Assembly (NCBI GenBank): GCA_964526835.1
Contig: CAZGMK010000005.1
Span: 62,001-126,000 of the forward strand
Source of the DNA: DAOSXA01 sp964526835
Lineage (GTDB): Bacteria > Zixibacteria > MSB-5A5 > GN15 > FEB-12
Reading direction: 5' to 3'
Length of the DNA: 64,000 nt
This document shows positions 46,254 through 54,282 of this stretch, piece by piece. Position 1 is the stretch's first letter. Each line of letters starts with the position of its first letter. A model generated the notes under the pieces. The model searched no databases. It was not told the origin of the DNA and worked only from the letters and a program-made list of their open reading frames with translations. The position numbers and the translations under genes were made by a program.

Positions 46254-46298
46254 CTCTGAGTGATTGCGCCACCGACTCTCGGCTTCTATATTCACTAC

Positions 46299-46392
46299 GG
46301 AAGCGGATGCCGTCTGGTGGCGGTCCCGGCCTTCAAAGCCGTGTGGGGGGCAGGTCTACTGTCCCCGGTGGGTTCGATTCCCACCCCTTCCG
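46299..46392 (+). tRNA. selC: tRNA-Sec (anticodon TCA)
   Basis: A selenocysteine tRNA, as shown by its long form (about 94 bases). The acceptor is GGAAGCGG. There is a 6-base D stem with a 4-base TGGT loop, and the anticodon loop is CTTCAAA. The long variable arm has an 8-base stem (GGGGGCAG, loop GTCTA, CTGTCCCC), and the T arm is GTGGG-TTCGATT-CCCAC. Two pairs look imperfect: a C-C mismatch at acceptor position 6 and C-T at the top of the anticodon stem. CCA is not encoded, and a T run follows directly (46394-46399). The organism therefore should decode UGA as selenocysteine. No selA, selB, selD or selenoprotein was recognised in this window. Confidence 0.9.
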
Positions 46393-46567
46393 CTTTTTTC
46401 CGGCGAATTCCGCCGTTCAAGGACCGGTTGTGAAGTGATACTGGAAGAACTCACCTGTTCGGCTGTGATCCATCATGCGTCCCTGGTGGTCACACACACT
46501 GCTGCTACTGAGTAGAAAAGACCGAGCTTCGTTCGGGTTGGCGCCCGGTTGAACTACAAAGTTTTAT

Positions 46568-46596
46568 TTGATTTGTCCGGCTATCGGGCCTAAAAT
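46568..46596 (+). promoter_or_regulatory. Sigma70-type promoter for trpS-scpA-scpB
   Basis: TTGATT at 46568-46573, a 17-base spacer and TAAAAT at 46591-46596, in an AT-richer patch 85 bases before the trpS start codon. No T-box anti-terminator signature was recognised in the leader. Confidence 0.55.
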
Positions 46597-46680
46597 CGCC
46601 CGGTACGGTGGTGAGGTCCGCCCGGCCGTGCCGCGAATGCGCGTGCAGCCCGGCGGTACCCGACCGAACGAAAGTACGTT

Positions 46681-47712
46681 ATGGCTGAAAACAAACAAAA
46701 CGCCGACCATACGACGAAGAAGAACCAGACCATCCTCTCAGGCATGCAACCCACCGGGGCACTGCATATCGGTAACCTCGAGGGCGCTTTGGCCAACTGG
46801 GTCCGCCTACAGGAAGACTACTGGATGTATCTGTGCGTCGTTGATCTGCATGCCCTGACCGCCGACTGGCAGAATCCCCAGCCGTTGAGAAGCCGTATCT
46901 TCGAGATGGCCGTCGATTTCCTGGCGGCCGGTCTTGACCCCGAAAAGTGCGCCATATTCATCCAATCGGAGGTGCCGCAACACGCCGAACTGCACCTGAT
47001 CTTCTCAATGATGATCACTGTTCCGACCCTGACCCGCCTGCCCACCTATCAAGAGAAGAAAGACCGGCTCGATTCCTACGGATTCCTCGGCTACCCCGTA
47101 TTGCAGGCGGCTGATATTTGCCTGTACAACGCCGACAAGGTTCCGGTCGGCAAGGATCAGGAGAAGCACATCTGGCTTGCCAATGACTTGGCCAAGCGGT
47201 TCAACAGCACTTATCGCAAGGTTTTCAAGGAGCCCGAAGCGCTGTTCACTAAGGTACCGCTGATCCGGGGCTCTGACAATCGCAAGATGTCAAAGTCCTA
47301 CGACAACCACATTCCGCTGGAATTCACCCAGAAGCAGACCACAAAGCGTCTGAAAACATTCTATACCGATCCCGAGAAGATCCGCAAAGGCGATCCGGGC
47401 CATCCTGAGGGCTGCCCGATCTACCTGTTGCACCAGATATACTCCAGGAATGCCGATCAGGAGATTGCTCCGCCCTGCCGGACGGGTGAACTCGGTTGTG
47501 TCGACTGCAAGATGAAACTGGCCGAGCGCATGAATGCCCGCCTGGATCCGCTTCGGCAGAAACGACAGGAATTGCTGGCCGCTCCCGACTACGTATGGGA
47601 CGTGCTGGCCGCCGGACGGGACCGCGCCCGGGCGCGAGCCGAAAACGTGATGGCGAAAGTGCGGTCGGCCATGAAGATGGACTACCGCCAAACAAAGAAG
47701 AAATCGAAATGA
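46681..47712 (+). CDS. trpS: Tryptophanyl-tRNA synthetase
   Basis: 343 residues, class I synthetase. The HIGH-type motif is HIGN at 29-32 in SGMQPTGALHIGNLEGAL. The KMSKS loop is complete at 202-206 in SDNRKMSKSYDN. It charges tRNA-Trp in the cytoplasm. The C-terminal part has a CX2C-like CVDC (GELGCVDCKMKLAERMNARL). It overlaps scpA by four bases (ATGA), an arrangement common in many bacteria. Confidence 0.96.
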   Translation: MAENKQNADHTTKKNQTILSGMQPTGALHIGNLEGALANWVRLQEDYWMYLCVVDLHALTADWQNPQPLRSRIFEMAVDFLAAGLDPEKCAIFIQSEVPQHAELHLIFSMMITVPTLTRLPTYQEKKDRLDSYGFLGYPVLQAADICLYNADKVPVGKDQEKHIWLANDLAKRFNSTYRKVFKEPEALFTKVPLIRGSDNRKMSKSYDNHIPLEFTQKQTTKRLKTFYTDPEKIRKGDPGHPEGCPIYLLHQIYSRNADQEIAPPCRTGELGCVDCKMKLAERMNARLDPLRQKRQELLAAPDYVWDVLAAGRDRARARAENVMAKVRSAMKMDYRQTKKKSK

Positions 47713-48533
47713 TGGATGTAATCATAGATCCGCAGGCCGAGGACTATCGCGTCGACCTGAATGTCTTTCACGGCCCTCTGGACCTCCTGCTCTATTTGAT
47801 CCGGAAGGAAGAAGTCGACATATACGATATTCCCATCGCGCGTATTACTCGCCAGTATCTGAAATACCTCGAGATGATGAGGGTGCTCAACCTCGAGGTG
47901 GCCGGTGAGTTCATCCTGATGGCGGCCACTCTAATACGCATCAAGACACGTATGCTGCTGCCGCGCGACGGTGAAAGCGAGGAAGAAAGCGACCCGCGCG
48001 AGGAGCTGATCATGGCGCTGGTCGAGTATCGAAAGTTCAGGGAAGCTGGGGAGATACTGCGTGAAAAGGCAATCGAGGAGGAACGTCATTGGGTGCCACC
48101 GAGCCCCGTCGGCGACATTCGGACAGTGATCGACGAAATCCCCGACGTGGGTCTGTTCGACTTGATCACGGCTTTCAAGGAGGTCATGGAAGCCCGCCGC
48201 GAGGAAGCCGTGCATGAGGTTCAGCCGTTCGAAGTGACCATAGAGGAGCGCATGACCTTTGTCCTGAACGCGCTGGCGCAAACTGAGCAAGCCGGCTTCA
48301 AAGATCTTTTTGCCGATACCCCCCGCAAGATCGTGGCGGTCGTGACCTTCATAGCACTTCTGGAATTGTCCCGCAGTCGTCGGGTAAGCCTCGCCCAGTC
48401 AAGGCCGTTCGCCGAACTCCGGGTGTACCGAGGCGAACGATTCTCAGCGCCGCGCGGCCCGGCCGATGTCGTTGACTTCGAGCTCACCGAAGAAGTCCTC
48501 GGCTCGGAGGCGGCGACGGAGGTGGTGACCTGA
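47709..48533 (+). CDS. scpA: Segregation and condensation protein A
   Basis: 274 residues. The kleisin of the Smc-ScpAB condensin: the N-terminal block YRVDLNVFHGPLDLLLYLIRKEEVDIYDIPIA is the Smc-neck-binding signature. The C-terminal winged helix (FLALLELSRSRRV-like: TFIALLELSRSRRVSLAQ) is also clear. ATG 47709 was chosen because the family similarity starts there and it overlaps the trpS stop; the frame is open upstream without similarity. It is followed by scpB. Confidence 0.95.
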   Translation: MMDVIIDPQAEDYRVDLNVFHGPLDLLLYLIRKEEVDIYDIPIARITRQYLKYLEMMRVLNLEVAGEFILMAATLIRIKTRMLLPRDGESEEESDPREELIMALVEYRKFREAGEILREKAIEEERHWVPPSPVGDIRTVIDEIPDVGLFDLITAFKEVMEARREEAVHEVQPFEVTIEERMTFVLNALAQTEQAGFKDLFADTPRKIVAVVTFIALLELSRSRRVSLAQSRPFAELRVYRGERFSAPRGPADVVDFELTEEVLGSEAATEVVT

Positions 48534-48535
48534 CC

Positions 48536-49408
48536 ATGGAGACAGGATTCCGAAATTCCGTCATCGAGGCCCTCATCCTGGCCTCGCCCGAACCGCTGGC
48601 CAGGCGGAAGATCGTCGATCTGCTGGAGGAGGCGACCCCCAGTGTCGTGGCCCAGTCGGTGGCCGAACTCAACAACCGGTACATGGAGGCTGGCTCATCG
48701 TTCAGAATCAGGGAAATCGCCGGCGGCTACCAGTTTCACATTGTCCCGGAGTTCGCCGGTTTCGTCGCAGAGATGTTCACGCGCCGTCGCAAAATGCGTC
48801 TGACTCGCGCCTCCCTGGAGACCCTGGCCATAGTTGCCTACCGGCAGCCGGTTACCAAGGCCGAAATAGAGCACATTCGGGGTGTAGCTTCGGACGGGGT
48901 TCTCCGCAACCTGCTGGAAAAGGGACTGATTGCTATCAAGGGGCGAGCCGATACAGTCGGAAAACCACTCCAATATGGTACTACCGGGGAGTTCCTGCAG
49001 TTCTTTGGACTGTCGTCTCTGTCGGATCTGCCCAAGATGGCCGAGATCGAGGAGATGATTCGCGCGTCCCAACCCGAGGGCCAGACCGAACTGGAACTGG
49101 GCGCCGATGAGTTCGAGTCCAAACTGCAGAAGCTTAACATCGCCGACGGCGCCTACCAGCCGCGTTCAGAGGATGATGCCGACGAGTCCGAGGATGAGTA
49201 TTCGGACAGCTCCGACTCAGTCCCGATTGACGAAGCCGAACCGGTGGCCGCATCCCGGCCGGGCAGCGATGGACATCCGGCCGCCGAATCACCGGCGAAC
49301 AACGGCGGCGATCACCGTGAGGTTGCGCGGGCTGCAGCTCGTACAAGTAGAAGCGGCGGAGTGATCTTCGACATGGAGGAATCGGGCGGCGACGAAGGCA
49401 ATGACTGA
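48536..49408 (+). CDS. scpB: Segregation and condensation protein B with acidic tail
   Basis: 290 residues. Residues 1-175 are the two winged-helix domains of ScpB (VIEALILASPEPLARRKIVDLL, RLTRASLETLAIVAYRQPVTKAEIEHIRGV, RNLLEKGLIAIKGRADTVGKPLQYGTT). Beyond about 200 comes a low-complexity tail rich in Asp, Glu, Ser and Pro of about 90 residues that ordinary ScpB proteins lack or have in shorter form. It works with ScpA on Smc in chromosome condensation. It starts two bases after the scpA stop. Confidence 0.93.
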   Translation: METGFRNSVIEALILASPEPLARRKIVDLLEEATPSVVAQSVAELNNRYMEAGSSFRIREIAGGYQFHIVPEFAGFVAEMFTRRRKMRLTRASLETLAIVAYRQPVTKAEIEHIRGVASDGVLRNLLEKGLIAIKGRADTVGKPLQYGTTGEFLQFFGLSSLSDLPKMAEIEEMIRASQPEGQTELELGADEFESKLQKLNIADGAYQPRSEDDADESEDEYSDSSDSVPIDEAEPVAASRPGSDGHPAAESPANNGGDHREVARAAARTSRSGGVIFDMEESGGDEGND

Positions 49409-49476
49409 TCAGTACTCGGCAGGGCTGTCTGTAGCCGCTTGAAAAACTGTACCGTTTGCCTGACGGTACGCAGACG

Positions 49477-50205
49477 ATGGCGACCACTCGAATCAACAAA
49501 TACCTCTCGCTGTGCGGCTTGACATCGCGCCGCGGCGCCGACAAGCTAATAGAGCAGGGCAGAGTTACCATCAACAATGAAACGATCGAGAAGCCGGGGG
49601 TACTCGTCGACCACCAAGAGGACATCGTTCGAGTCGACGGAACCGAGGTGCGGCCGGTCGAGAACAGGCTCTACGTTCTTCTCAACAAACCCAGGTTGGT
49701 TATGACCACCCTTCACGACCCCTTCCGACGGCGCACAGTTCGGCATTTCATAGAGGATGTTCCCGAGCGGGTCTATCCGGTGGGACGTCTGGACTATGAT
49801 ACTGAGGGTGTCCTGCTGCTGACCAACGACGGCGAATTGGCCTTCCGTCTGGCCCACCCGCGATACCAGATCCCGAAGCTGTATCAGGCCCGGGTCAGAG
49901 GTCGCTTCAATCAGGCCGCGGCGCTGAAAATGGAGGACGGTCTCGAGCTGCCGGATGGGGCGACCGGCCACGCTGGAGTCGTCCACATTCAACACGACGG
50001 TAACGAGTCGGTTGTGCGTCTCGTGCTCAGGGAAGGGCGCAAGCGCGAGGTGAAGGAGCTGTTCAAGGCTCTCGGTTATCGTGTGATACGGCTCAAGAGA
50101 GTGGAGTTCGCAGGTCTTGGTGTCGGGGCGCTGAAGAGAGGCCGCTGGCGCTACCTGACCGTCGATGAAACGCGCCGCCTGAAGGAATTAGTCGGACTGG
50201 CCTGA
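49477..50205 (+). CDS. rluB: rRNA pseudouridine synthase (RsuA/RluB family)
   Basis: 242 residues. An S4 RNA-binding domain (RINKYLSLCGLTSRRGADKLIEQGRVTINN, about 4-35) precedes the catalytic domain with VYPVGRLDYDTEGVLLLTNDGELA near 103-126. The aspartate in RLDYDTEG is the family nucleophile. The order scpA-scpB-rluB is widespread, which supports RluB (23S rRNA) over RsuA. ATG 49477 was chosen; TTG 49456 would add seven residues. Confidence 0.9.
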   Translation: MATTRINKYLSLCGLTSRRGADKLIEQGRVTINNETIEKPGVLVDHQEDIVRVDGTEVRPVENRLYVLLNKPRLVMTTLHDPFRRRTVRHFIEDVPERVYPVGRLDYDTEGVLLLTNDGELAFRLAHPRYQIPKLYQARVRGRFNQAAALKMEDGLELPDGATGHAGVVHIQHDGNESVVRLVLREGRKREVKELFKALGYRVIRLKRVEFAGLGVGALKRGRWRYLTVDETRRLKELVGLA

Positions 50206-50456
50206 CTGCTGTCACATCCAGCTCTGCGCTCCCGCCAACGAAAACCGAGCATCCCTGGGGATGCCCGGCTGATTGATCAGAGAACAGGTGACAGCCCTTC
50301 AGGCTGCTAAAGGATCCGCCATGCCCGCCGTCACGTCCTTGCGGAGAGTGCGCCGCATGAAGAAGGCGATCCCTCTCATCATCACGATGTTGAATTCGCC
50401 AAGGGCTCTTTCGACGCTCAGTGCGACAGCGCCGACTGAGCTCGTCGGGCACGCTC
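50206..50456. other. Gap between convergent genes with a minus-strand terminator
   Basis: Two genes converge on this stretch. Read on the minus strand, CCGGGCATCC-CCAG-GGATGCTCGG is a 10-base stem with one G-T pair followed by TTTTCGTT, a likely terminator near 50240-50265. A short minus-strand open stretch just downstream of the ferritin-like gene (for example FNIVMMRGIAFFMRR) is not supported by a start signal. Nothing else was recognised. Confidence 0.5.
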
Positions 50457-50951
50457 CTAGTAATCCTCCAGGTGATTCCACTCGGCGTCTTCGAGCCACG
50501 CCTGAGGACGATTGAGGAACTGAATGACATTCTCGATCGTCTGCCAGTGCTTGTGCTCCTCATCGGCGATTCGATTGAGGATATGCTTCTGCTCCTGCGC
50601 ATCGACCTCTCCGGCTTTCTCTCTATAGAAGTCCTCGGACTTCTTCTCTATTTCGCGCGCCTCTTCCCAAGCCGCGATGATATCTCCGGGGAAAGTGAAA
50701 TCCTGATTCCTGGACTTGAGGTCCTCAAAGACATTCTTGACCGATGTAACAATTCTGGTCTTCTTGGCCTCTTCGAACTGAGCGGCTCTACCTTCCTTCA
50801 TGGCCCTGAAAATATTGTAATGCTTCTGCTCATCGGCGGCCAGTTCCAAAAGGATGTTCTTCAACTCGGCCAGATCGGTTTTGGCGGCCTGCTCTTCGTA
50901 GAAGGCCTTGCCGTCCTGCTCCATCTTCATTGCGTATTCAAAGATATCCAT
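50457..50951 (-). CDS. Rubrerythrin-like ferritin-superfamily protein
   Basis: 164 residues forming a four-helix diiron bundle. The first helix pair contains MKMEQDGKAFYEEQAAK and LAADEQKHYNIFRAM. The second contains IEKKSEDFYREKAGE and IADEEHKHWQTIENV. These are the ExxxxxY and ExxH metal-ligand patterns. No C-terminal rubredoxin domain is present. Such proteins reduce peroxide or handle iron. ATG 50951 has AGGAG five bases upstream; GTG 50969 is a weaker alternative. This is the only minus-strand gene that I accept in the window. Confidence 0.85.
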   Translation of the reverse strand: MDIFEYAMKMEQDGKAFYEEQAAKTDLAELKNILLELAADEQKHYNIFRAMKEGRAAQFEEAKKTRIVTSVKNVFEDLKSRNQDFTFPGDIIAAWEEAREIEKKSEDFYREKAGEVDAQEQKHILNRIADEEHKHWQTIENVIQFLNRPQAWLEDAEWNHLEDY

Positions 50952-51078
50952 CTCAACTCCTGTCGACACTGTGTTTCATTTCAGGCTGAAACAATGTTAA
51001 GGGAAAGCGGTTCCGATGGCAAGAACTCAAAATCAATCATCGACTTGCCCCGGCGAAGGAATTAGGTATCTTTGGCCC

Positions 51079-52053
51079 ATGATTAATCTTCGATCGATTT
51101 GCCTTGTCATACTTCTGATGGCGGCGCTGGGCAGGGCTGCAATCGGCGCCTTCAGTCAACCTGAGGCGATCAACCGGGAGCATTTCGTTTATTATGTCGA
51201 TAACCCGCGCCTGGTCGACCGAGCCGATTCGGTTCTGTTGCGCACTCGCTCGCAGTTGCAGCAATTGCTGCAGGATACACTCGACTACAGGGCCGAGGTG
51301 CACATCGTTGGCGATCCGAACTACTTCAACCACCTGGTCGGCGGCCGTTTTCCCCACTGGGGAGCTGCTGTTGCGATACCGAGCCGGCGCATGATTATCA
51401 TCAAGTCACCCGACCGTTTCAACCTCAATAAGCCGCTGGAGCATCTACTGGCTCACGAATATGCGCACCTTGTGATTGATCGCCGCACCGGCTATCATCG
51501 GGCGCCTCGATGGTTCAACGAGGGCATCGCCATGCTGGTTTCGACGGAGTGGAGTTGGTCTGACAACCTGGCCATGGGCCGTGCGGCCATATTCGGTGGG
51601 TTCCTCGGCCTGGAGGAGATTGAGAACGTAAATCGCTTCAACGAGAGTAAGGCGCATGTGGCTTACGCTCAATCATATCTGTCGGTCCAGTATCTCTTCC
51701 GCGAGTACGGCAGCATGATGGTGAACCGTTTCCTGGATGTTCTGGCCGCCGGACGATCCCAGGATGAAGCTCTGATCGCCGCCACCGGCGCTGATACTGA
51801 TGAGTTCGAACAGGAATTGCACACTTATTTTGCGCGTCAGTTCAACCTGACATCGTTACTTATGGATACTGCGTTCTTCTGGCTGGGCCTGGCGGTGATT
51901 GTCATTATCGCCTTTGTCATGCGGTACAACAAGCGCCGCAAGTACTACAAGAAGTGGGAGGAAGAGGAGAGATACCAGTCGACCGACTTTGATTACGGCG
52001 ATCCGGAGAATCCGGAGAAGATCGACGATGACGATGAACCATGGCGAAGCTGA
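51079..52053 (+). CDS. Membrane-anchored gluzincin peptidase (peptidase MA-like)
   Basis: 324 residues: signal segment (about 5-25), an exported zinc-peptidase domain with HEYAH at 126-130 and the downstream glutamate in WFNEGIAM (Glu148), then one membrane helix (FFWLGLAVIVIIAFVM) near 270 and a strongly acidic cytosolic tail. This is the peptidase MA-like pattern. ATG 51079 was chosen as the start of the signal segment; the upstream open frame adds 21 polar residues. It overlaps the next gene by 13 bases, suggesting an envelope function with the acyltransferase. Confidence 0.82.
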   Translation: MINLRSICLVILLMAALGRAAIGAFSQPEAINREHFVYYVDNPRLVDRADSVLLRTRSQLQQLLQDTLDYRAEVHIVGDPNYFNHLVGGRFPHWGAAVAIPSRRMIIIKSPDRFNLNKPLEHLLAHEYAHLVIDRRTGYHRAPRWFNEGIAMLVSTEWSWSDNLAMGRAAIFGGFLGLEEIENVNRFNESKAHVAYAQSYLSVQYLFREYGSMMVNRFLDVLAAGRSQDEALIAATGADTDEFEQELHTYFARQFNLTSLLMDTAFFWLGLAVIVIIAFVMRYNKRRKYYKKWEEEERYQSTDFDYGDPENPEKIDDDDEPWRS

Positions 52054-52913
52054 GCCATAATCTCGAGTTTCTCGCCACCTGGACGGGAGTCCGGCTGGTT
52101 CGCATGCTTCCAGCCCTGGCCGCGGATCGATTGGCGTCGGGGCTCGGGCGTCTGGCTCACAGGCTGCTGAATTCGCGACGCCGGGTCGCCCGGGGCAATA
52201 TTGTCCGGGCTCTGGGGAATGACCTTAGCGATCACGAGATTGGTGAGGTTTCCCGGCAGTCATTCATCCATGCGGCTCGCAGCGTCTTCGAACTCGCCCG
52301 CATGAACTGGTATGTTCGGAGGGCGGACGAAGTGTTCGAGACGACGGATATGGATAGAATCGAACAGGCCCGTCGTGAGGGCCGAGGATGCCTTGTCGTG
52401 ATGGCGCACTACGGCGGGTTCGAAGTTGTCGGAGCCTGGCTGGCTCAGCTCGATGTGCCGATGAACTTCATGACCGGGGTTCAGCATAATCCCAGGGTTA
52501 ATCGATTCATGCAGCAGCGGCGCGCTGAGGCCGGGGCAGGCTTGCTGCCGGTCGACAAGGGGGTCAGGCAGGTTTTCAGGGTGCTTCGAGATGGTCAGTT
52601 TCTGGCCCTGATATCGGACCAGCACGCCCCGTCCGGAGTCATTGTGGACTTCTTCGGACGTCCCGCCGCTACGCCGAAAGGCCCGGCCGCCTTCGCGGTC
52701 AAGTGCGGATCGCCCATACTTCCCCTGGTGTGCAAGCGGCTGAGATACGACAAGTTCAGGGTCATTATGGGGGACCTCCTGTATCCGCCAGAATCCGGCG
52801 ACAGCGAGGCCGACACCAGGAGCCTGACGCAGCAGTACACGGCATGGTTCGAGGATGTGATCCGCCGTGATCCGGGCCAATGGCTCTGGACCCACCGGCG
52901 CTGGAAAGTATGA
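52041..52913 (+). CDS. LpxL/HtrB-like lysophospholipid or lipid A acyltransferase
   Basis: 290 residues. The catalytic HX4E dyad is His123/Glu128 in MAHYGGFEVVG, preceded by GRGCLVV and followed by DQHAPSGVIVDFFGRPAATPKGPAAFA near 195-220, as in lipid A late acyltransferases. An N-terminal hydrophobic segment anchors it to the inner membrane. It would add a secondary acyl chain to lipid A or a related lipid. A heptosyltransferase gene 4 kb downstream agrees with an LPS-bearing outer membrane. Confidence 0.88.
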   Translation: MAKLSHNLEFLATWTGVRLVRMLPALAADRLASGLGRLAHRLLNSRRRVARGNIVRALGNDLSDHEIGEVSRQSFIHAARSVFELARMNWYVRRADEVFETTDMDRIEQARREGRGCLVVMAHYGGFEVVGAWLAQLDVPMNFMTGVQHNPRVNRFMQQRRAEAGAGLLPVDKGVRQVFRVLRDGQFLALISDQHAPSGVIVDFFGRPAATPKGPAAFAVKCGSPILPLVCKRLRYDKFRVIMGDLLYPPESGDSEADTRSLTQQYTAWFEDVIRRDPGQWLWTHRRWKV

Positions 52914-53019
52914 TCGTGGTTGTTGATGTGAAACTTTGTCCGGCCGAATCAGTAAACTCCCGTATGTACCGGCTCTGGATACGACTGACACCGGCGATTG
53001 CCGGTTGGAAAGGAATGGG

Positions 53020-54282
53020 ATGAAGAAGCTGTTACAGCTGGCGGCGGTGGTTGCGATCATTCTCGCCGGCTGGCTGGTTGTCGACGCTGTGTTCACTCCG
53101 AACATCGAGATTCCCACGGCCAGGGTGGAAAAGGGAGAGTTCATTATCTCGCTTAATACCACCGGTGGAGTCGACGCCAAGCGAGCCTACACCTTGAGCG
53201 CCCCGCGGATTCGCGGTTTGCAGATTACCTGGTTGGCGCCCGAAGGAAGCACCGTCAAGAAGGGCGACCCGGTCATTAAATTCGACGCTTCCCAGCAGGA
53301 GGCTGATCTGGCGAATCTCGAATCCGAACTGAAGATCAAGACCGCCGCCCTCGACCGCGCACGCAAGGAGTACGAAATTCAGGAGAAGCAACTTACCCTG
53401 GATCTGAAGAAGGCCCGTCGCAACTATGACGAGAAGAAACACGAGGCCGAGCGCGTCGCCGAGGAGGCCCGACTCGAACTCGAACTCGCCGAACTGAATT
53501 TCAACGCCAAGCTCGAACAGCTCAAGGGGGATGTGCAGAAGGCCGAAGTTGAGGTCCAGCGCGCCCGCGACAAGCGCGATATGGCGCAGCGCGAACTTGA
53601 CCAGATGACCATATACGCTCCGATTCCCGGTCTTGTCGTTTACCTGGAGATCTGGAAGGGCAGCGGCATGAGTAAAGTCCAGGAAGGCGACTCGCCCTGG
53701 CCCGGCATGGGACTGATCAAGCTGCCTGATCTTTCCGAGATGATAGTCAATACGACTGTCTCCGAAGTCGACGCCAACAAAGTCGATTCCGGGCAGGAAG
53801 TGATTGTTGTCCTGGATGCCTTCCCCGACCACAAGTACCACGGTGTGGTGACGAAGAAGGGCACTCTCGCCAGGAAGAAGAGTCAGAATTCCGAGATCAA
53901 TGTCTTCGATGTCGAAGTTGCAATTATCGACGCCGATGACAATCTCAAGCCGGGAATGTCGGCCTCTTGTGACATCATTATAGAGCGGCTGCCCCAGGTG
54001 GTCTCGGTCCCGATTGAGGCCGTCTTCGAGAAAGGCGGACAGACCGTCGTCTACCTGGAGAACAAGAACGAGGTCAAGGTGGAGGTGGGGCGACGTAACG
54101 ATATGTCCATCGAAATTGCACGCGGACTCCATGGCGGTGAAAGAGTCTGCCTGCTGGACCCGACCCTTGACGAAGCCGGCCTGCCCGGCGACAAGGCCAC
54201 TGAGCCTGAATTGAACAAGGGACGTACAACGAACGGCGACGCCTCCACCCCGGCGCCCGGGCGGGGTCGTCGCGGACGATGA
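53020..54282 (+). CDS. MacA/HlyD-like periplasmic adaptor
   Basis: 420 residues: one N-terminal membrane helix (about 3-22), barrel-sandwich halves around a long coiled coil (about 90-215, rich in Lys, Glu, Ala and Arg), a beta-barrel and a membrane-proximal domain (VSVPIEAVFEKGGQTVVYLENKNEVKVEVGRRN). The end is Gly/Arg-rich. ATG 53020 follows GGAAAGGAATGGG. It overlaps a MacB-type permease gene, so it is the adaptor of an ABC export system. Confidence 0.88.
   Translation: MKKLLQLAAVVAIILAGWLVVDAVFTPNIEIPTARVEKGEFIISLNTTGGVDAKRAYTLSAPRIRGLQITWLAPEGSTVKKGDPVIKFDASQQEADLANLESELKIKTAALDRARKEYEIQEKQLTLDLKKARRNYDEKKHEAERVAEEARLELELAELNFNAKLEQLKGDVQKAEVEVQRARDKRDMAQRELDQMTIYAPIPGLVVYLEIWKGSGMSKVQEGDSPWPGMGLIKLPDLSEMIVNTTVSEVDANKVDSGQEVIVVLDAFPDHKYHGVVTKKGTLARKKSQNSEINVFDVEVAIIDADDNLKPGMSASCDIIIERLPQVVSVPIEAVFEKGGQTVVYLENKNEVKVEVGRRNDMSIEIARGLHGGERVCLLDPTLDEAGLPGDKATEPELNKGRTTNGDASTPAPGRGRRGR

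Noticed and set aside
46107..46259. Read-through of the GYD gene's TGA as selenocysteine, because tRNA-Sec lies just downstream and a short hairpin (CGAAG-CAC-CTTCG) follows the TGA
   Set aside because: The extension is Pro/Gly/Ser-rich without protein character, runs into a terminator-like stem, and the GYD domain is complete before the stop.
50299..50499. A 66-codon minus-strand frame after the ferritin-like gene
   Set aside because: It overlaps that gene's end, lacks a ribosome-binding site and spans low-conservation sequence. A small remnant cannot be excluded.
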